In this document: positions 61,490-64,000 of the stretch, one piece after another
Layout of the letters: every line of letters begins with the position of its first letter
Position numbering within the stretch: the first letter of the stretch is position 1
Assembly (NCBI GenBank): GCA_947630235.1
Contig: CANRGN010000002.1
Coordinates: 49,826 to 113,825 of the forward strand
From: an uncultured Clostridia bacterium
GTDB taxonomy: Bacteria > Bacillota > Clostridia > TANB77 > CAG-508
Reading direction: 5' to 3'
DNA: 64,000 nucleotides
The notes under the pieces: generated by a model
Told to the model about the DNA's origin: nothing
Databases searched by the model: none
The model's input: the letters and a program-made list of their open reading frames with translations, nothing else
Position numbers and translations under genes: made by a program

Positions 61490-61705
61490 CTATATAAAAA
61501 ATCTACCTGAATTTTTATCTAACCAATCTTGTAACATTTTTTTATTTATAACTATTCTTCTTTTAAATTTTATACATGGAAAATCTGGATATTTTACCAA
61601 TTCTGCCATTAAATTTTTGCTTATTCCCATTAAATCTGCTGCTTCTTTAATATTTAAACCAATTTTTTCTTTTTCTTCATCTTTCATAACTATCTTCACT
61701 TCCAT
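61490..61705 (-). CDS. xis: Excisionase-like helix-turn-helix protein
   Basis: A 71-residue protein with a MerR/excisionase-type winged helix: LNIKEAADLMGISKNLMAEL (about 18-38) then FKRRIVINKKMLQDWLDK. It is of the DNA-binding 'excisionase family' used with Tn916 integrases to bend the att site and favour excision. It lies right upstream of int. An ATG at 61687 is another possible start. It overlaps the preceding gene by 29 bases. Confidence 0.85.
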   Translation of the reverse strand: MEVKIVMKDEEKEKIGLNIKEAADLMGISKNLMAELVKYPDFPCIKFKRRIVINKKMLQDWLDKNSGRFFI

Positions 61706-61901
61706 TTTTTAATTTTATATTCTTTTTAGTTGAATCAATTTGAGCATCAGCAATACTTAATACAATATTTCTAGGATATAATTTAAAGGCTTGCTTCATT
61801 TCAATCCCAAGATTTTCTGCATTTATATCTCGAGTAAACTTTGAACTTTGCATATAATTTAATGTAATTTGAGCATAAGCAATAGCTTCTTTCTTATTCA
61901 T
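61677..61901 (-). CDS. Small element protein, unknown function
   Basis: A 74-residue protein from the ATG at 61901 (GAGGAGGTTCATACT before it; earlier in-frame codons lie upstream of this site). It opens MNKKEAIAYAQITLNYMQSS and is helical and charged; no domain is recognised. Its 3' end overlaps xis by 29 bases in a different frame, suggesting coupled translation. Confidence 0.6.
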   Translation of the reverse strand: MNKKEAIAYAQITLNYMQSSKFTRDINAENLGIEMKQAFKLYPRNIVLSIADAQIDSTKKNIKLKNGSEDSYER

Positions 61902-61944
61902 AGTATGAACCTCCTCAATTTTCTTAAATTTTGTTTGATAATTC

Positions 61945-62367
61945 TTATCTTTCTTTAATATATTTTGGTACATCAGCAGAACGACCTAATTTAGAATCAA
62001 ACTCAAATCTCTTTTTTAAAGAGTTATATTTGTATGCACTAATATTCCATTTTCTATAATTTTCATTACTCAAATGTTTAGATTTTGATAGTTCCATAAC
62101 TGCTTGATTATGCTGTTTTTGTACCGCCATAAAATCATCATCCATCTTCTTTTGTAATCTTTTATTTTTGATAAAATTATTCTGATCAATTTTTCTTTTC
62201 TCTTTAGATTTTATTTTTCTAAATTCTTTTTCTTCATTATATCTAACATCTTGCTTTATTATTTTAGTTATATATGCAGAAGTAGTATTAACTTTTTTTG
62301 CAATTTCTTTTACTTTTAAATGTTGTATATAAAATAAAGATATAATATTTTCTTTAGATTCTTTCAT
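61945..62367 (-). CDS. Helix-turn-helix (sigma region 4-like) regulator
   Basis: A 140-residue protein. The N-terminus has a sigma-70 region 4-like helix-turn-helix, IISLFYIQHLKVKEIAKKVN, followed by TTSAYITKII; then a long basic coiled coil (LQKKMDDDFMAVQKQHNQAV) and a conserved-looking end. It probably binds DNA and regulates the element's transfer or excision genes. Upstream it has the 13-base motif shared with the sigma-like gene at 62932. Confidence 0.68.
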   Translation of the reverse strand: MKESKENIISLFYIQHLKVKEIAKKVNTTSAYITKIIKQDVRYNEEKEFRKIKSKEKRKIDQNNFIKNKRLQKKMDDDFMAVQKQHNQAVMELSKSKHLSNENYRKWNISAYKYNSLKKRFEFDSKLGRSADVPKYIKER

Positions 62368-62383
62368 TTAATCACCTTTGGTT

Positions 62384-62396
62384 AATTTTTTGTCGA
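62384..62396 (-). promoter_or_regulatory. Shared 13-bp motif TCGACAAAAAATT, site 1
   Basis: The motif lies 17 bases before the start codon of the helix-turn-helix gene. The same 13 bases occur at 63577-63589, in the likely promoter of the sigma-like gene. It may be an operator recognised by one of the element's own regulators. Confidence 0.4.
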
Positions 62397-62428
62397 CACT
62401 TTTTGAGTACAACAATTCTATTAGAAAT

Positions 62429-62626
62429 TTACTTAATTTCTAACTTTTTAACTGTTTCTAAATTTTGTTTTAATAATCTTTCTAATCTTCTTTTTTCTCT
62501 TTTTCTTTTGTGTTTAATTATTAGTTTGTATAATCTATATTTTCTATCTATCTTAGGCAAAATAAGTTTATATATAAATAAGATTACAATTACTGTTATT
62601 CCTAACAACACAAATTTTAAATACAT
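62429..62626 (-). CDS. Small membrane-anchored basic protein
   Basis: A 65-residue protein with one N-terminal helix (about 4-24) and a strongly basic tail, KHKRKREKRRLERLLKQN. AAAGGAGATAAAAA precedes the ATG. It is probably a tail lying on the cytoplasmic face of the membrane. It has no recognised family and lies between two regulator operons of the element. Confidence 0.55.
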   Translation of the reverse strand: MYLKFVLLGITVIVILFIYKLILPKIDRKYRLYKLIIKHKRKREKRRLERLLKQNLETVKKLEIK

Positions 62627-62654
62627 TTTTTATCTCCTTTCATTTTTTTAGAAA

Positions 62655-62685
62655 AAGACAGATAAGAGCTTGTCTTACCTGTCTT
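62655..62685 (-). terminator. Terminator of the sigma/HTH pair
   Basis: AAGACAG pairs with CTGTCTT and an inner TAAGA with TCTTA, followed by TTTTTC on the minus strand. The 62686-62762 stretch beyond it shows no gene. Confidence 0.75.
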
Positions 62686-62762
62686 AAAATTATAATGCTT
62701 CCTTTTAATTTGCCCTTCAATATATATACAGAGGTTAACTTTTGTTTTTTCTCCCCTAATTT

Positions 62763-62942
62763 TTAAAATTTATAATTTTTTATTCCTTCAAGCAACTTTA
62801 AAATTATATATTGATATCTATCTTCATCTCCAAAACTATACTTTTTAAGCATTTTTTTCTTTCTGTTTATAATTTCTAAAATTGCCATTTCATCACCTTT
62901 TTGTGCTAAAACACCTAATTCATATAAACTTTTATTTTCCAT
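62763..62942 (-). CDS. Helix-turn-helix protein, Tn916 Orf8-like
   Basis: A 59-residue protein from the ATG at 62942 (AAGGAGAAAGTGAAA before it): MENKSLYELGVLAQKGDEMA to the end GIKNYKF. It looks like a sigma region 2-type helical domain (LAQKGDEMAILEIINRKKKMLKKYSF). In Tn916 elements an equivalent small protein is encoded beside the sigma-like protein, and the two together act as a split sigma factor. The genes overlap here by 11 bases. Confidence 0.72.
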   Translation of the reverse strand: MENKSLYELGVLAQKGDEMAILEIINRKKKMLKKYSFGDEDRYQYIILKLLEGIKNYKF

Positions 62943-63339
62943 TTTCACTTTCTCCTTCATAATATTTTCTTAATTTATTAATTGCTCTAATTTTTATTTT
63001 GCTTATAGTTTTAGAATATAAATCTAAAATTCTAGCAGCTTCTTTTTGTGAAAGTTCTTCCTCAAAAAGCAAAAAAATAACTGCCTGCTCTATATTAGAC
63101 AGACAGTTTAAAGCCTTATTAAATTGTAATTTTGATTCTATTTTTTCTATATCGGATATTGAACGATTACATTCAATAAAACTATGTAAAAGAGTATAAT
63201 AGTCCTCGTTATCTACAATTACTTTCTCTTTACTCATAAGATTCATTTGTTTTATAAAATAGCTTCTTGATGATAAGATTATAGTTTTATTAAGGAAACT
63301 ATCAAACCTTTCTTCTTTATAGAAATTTTTATTTTCCAT
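62932..63339 (-). CDS. Sigma-70 region 4-like regulator, Tn916 Orf7-like
   Basis: About 135 residues from the ATG at 63339 (GGGAGGAACACTT before it). The C-terminal half is a sigma region 4 helix-turn-helix: LNCLSNIEQAVIFLLFEEEL, SQKEAARILDLYSKTISKIK, then RAINKLRKYY. It would direct transcription of the element's excision and transfer genes with its small partner. The ribosome binding site lies in a CCCAAATT/AATTTGGG hairpin behind a possible leader peptide. Confidence 0.82.
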   Translation of the reverse strand: MENKNFYKEERFDSFLNKTIILSSRSYFIKQMNLMSKEKVIVDNEDYYTLLHSFIECNRSISDIEKIESKLQFNKALNCLSNIEQAVIFLLFEEELSQKEAARILDLYSKTISKIKIRAINKLRKYYEGESENGK

Positions 63340-63355
63340 AAGTGTTCCTCCCAAA

Positions 63356-63406
63356 TTAAAATTTGGGCTTAAAATTCCATCTTAAGTGGAACACACCAAA
63401 AAACAA
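63356..63406 (-). promoter_or_regulatory. Possible leader peptide and SD-masking hairpin of the sigma-like gene
   Basis: After a strong AAAGGAGG (63410-63417) a TTG-started 16-codon reading, MFFGVFHLRWNFKPKF, ends at a TAA inside a CCCAAATT/AATTTGGG hairpin (about 63350-63367). The right arm of that hairpin runs into the GGGAGG of the downstream gene. Ribosomes on the leader could open the hairpin. The spacing of AAAGGAGG to the TTG is short (3 bases). Confidence 0.45.
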
Positions 63407-63576
63407 AAACCTCCTTTATAAAAAAGTTAATGTATTTTATTTACATATAAAATTAGCTTAAAAATTCCTGTAAAAAGTAAATTCATCCTATGTTTCTTAA
63501 TACACATCTTTTGCAGATATGTTCTACTTAAAACAGGCTTTTTAAGCCACACAAGAAGTATATACTATTTTATGTA

Positions 63577-63589
63577 AATTTTTTGTCGA
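63577..63589 (-). promoter_or_regulatory. Shared 13-bp motif TCGACAAAAAATT, site 2, in a likely promoter
   Basis: On the minus strand CGACAAAATT and CGACAAAAAA are directly repeated, and TCGACA stands 16 bases before TAGTAT, forming a plausible promoter about 240 bases before the sigma-like gene. Between it and the leader peptide lies AAAAAGCC/GGCTT-type pairing near 63536-63546, and otherwise nothing recognisable. Confidence 0.4.
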
Positions 63590-63716
63590 ATTTTGTCGTT
63601 GTTTGTAAAAAAATTATAAAATTATTTATATATATTAAAATAACAATAGAAATCTAATAATTTATTTAAAGTTTAAAGTTAAATGATAATGTATATATTA
63701 GAAAATTAATTACAAA

Positions 63717-63772
63717 AAAAATCTGAGAAGTTTAAACTATAATTTAAATAAAGTTTAAATTTCTCAGATTTT
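63717..63772 (-). terminator. Terminator of the gene at the right edge
   Basis: AAAATCTGAGAA-TTTAAACT pairs with AGTTTAAA-TTCTCAGATTTT, followed by TTTTTTGTAA on the minus strand. The stretch 63600-63716 and 63773-63844 holds no gene. Confidence 0.78.
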
Positions 63773-63844
63773 ATTCACATATTTATTTCTATTTTTTAGC
63801 TACACATTTTTTAGTATCTTATTAAAACCAATAACATATTATAT

Positions 63845-64000
63845 TTATGAAACTAAACTTAAACTATGTGTAACATTAAAATCTTCATCAAAAAAATCTT
63901 TATAATCCTTTATATATTTTATATCTATATTATAACCAAGTGGTATCAAATCACAAAATATACGATTTATAATGTAATCAAGATTCTCATCTGCTTGATT
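63845..64000 (-). CDS. C-terminal end of an element gene, cut by the window edge
   Basis: The last 51 residues of a minus-strand gene: it contains ENLDYIINRIFCDLIPLGYN and ends FNVTHSLSLVS, followed by TAA and a terminator. The composition is ordinary soluble protein. Too little is present to name the family. It belongs to the Tn916-type element. Confidence 0.6.
   Translation of the reverse strand, partial: NQADENLDYIINRIFCDLIPLGYNIDIKYIKDYKDFFDEDFNVTHSLSLVS

Overview
The window is very AT-rich DNA (GC only a quarter or so by eye) from a low-GC Gram-positive bacterium, most likely an anaerobic clostridium-like gut organism. This rests on strong AGGAGG-type ribosome binding sites, an L,L-diaminopimelate aminotransferase (DapL), a sortase, a Spo0E-like peptide, PASTA-type PBP, dGTPase and TSCPD proteins. 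The exact lineage is inference. Standard stop codons are used throughout.

Region 1 (1-16.3 kb) is mostly housekeeping: a hairpin-rich non-coding stretch, a SpoVK/CbxX-type AAA+ ATPase, an anchored surface protein, a sortase, dapL, a small membrane protein, murE, dapF, a SpoVD/FtsI-like PBP with a degenerate J-domain partner, rsmA, a TSCPD protein and dgt. DapL, DapF and MurE together point to meso-diaminopimelate peptidoglycan.

Region 2 (16.4-24.8 kb) is decaying accessory DNA. It holds an M14 peptidoglycan peptidase with a one-base frameshift, a 62-bp copy of that gene's 3' end 5.4 kb away, a transglutaminase-like protein, a PHP phosphatase, a serine-recombinase remnant cut off at a dispersed repeat, a polytopic membrane protein, and a subtilase stopped just before its catalytic serine.

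Region 3 (24.9-39.6 kb) is again ordinary: CmpB-like membrane protein, inositol-phosphatase family protein, TsaC, alpha-amylase, SDR, patatin, MscS, NUDIX, a 47-residue Spo0E-like protein, Lgt with an active/inactive M16 pair, and a DUF47/PiT phosphate pair. It ends with tRNA-Cys and tRNA-Gly and two small genes outside normal length cut-offs.

Region 4 (39.7-59.6 kb) is the most striking part: about 20 kb of type IV secretion genes in two units, each behind a recognisable vegetative promoter. A three-gene pilin operon (one pilin frameshifted) lies upstream of an 18-kb operon: pilin-like protein, PrgI-like protein, a VirB4-N-like protein, VirB4 ATPase, VirB6-like protein, two related anchored proteins flanking an NlpC/P60 protein with VirB6-like tail, and two giant VirB6-like proteins (1856 and 1159 residues) carrying several tandem repeats. 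No relaxase and no VirD4 coupling protein is present.

Region 5 (59.95-64 kb) is one end of a different, Tn916-type integrative element. A duplicated 3' part of initiator tRNA-Met marks the end, followed by an integrase with 11-bp direct repeats beside it, an excisionase, small regulators, and a sigma/HTH pair preceded by a possible leader peptide. The att geometry puts the secretion cluster outside this element, which continues past the right edge.

Across the window there is a family of about 135-bp dispersed repeats (five copies) and a set of long intergenic hairpins, several sharing GACGTAG.
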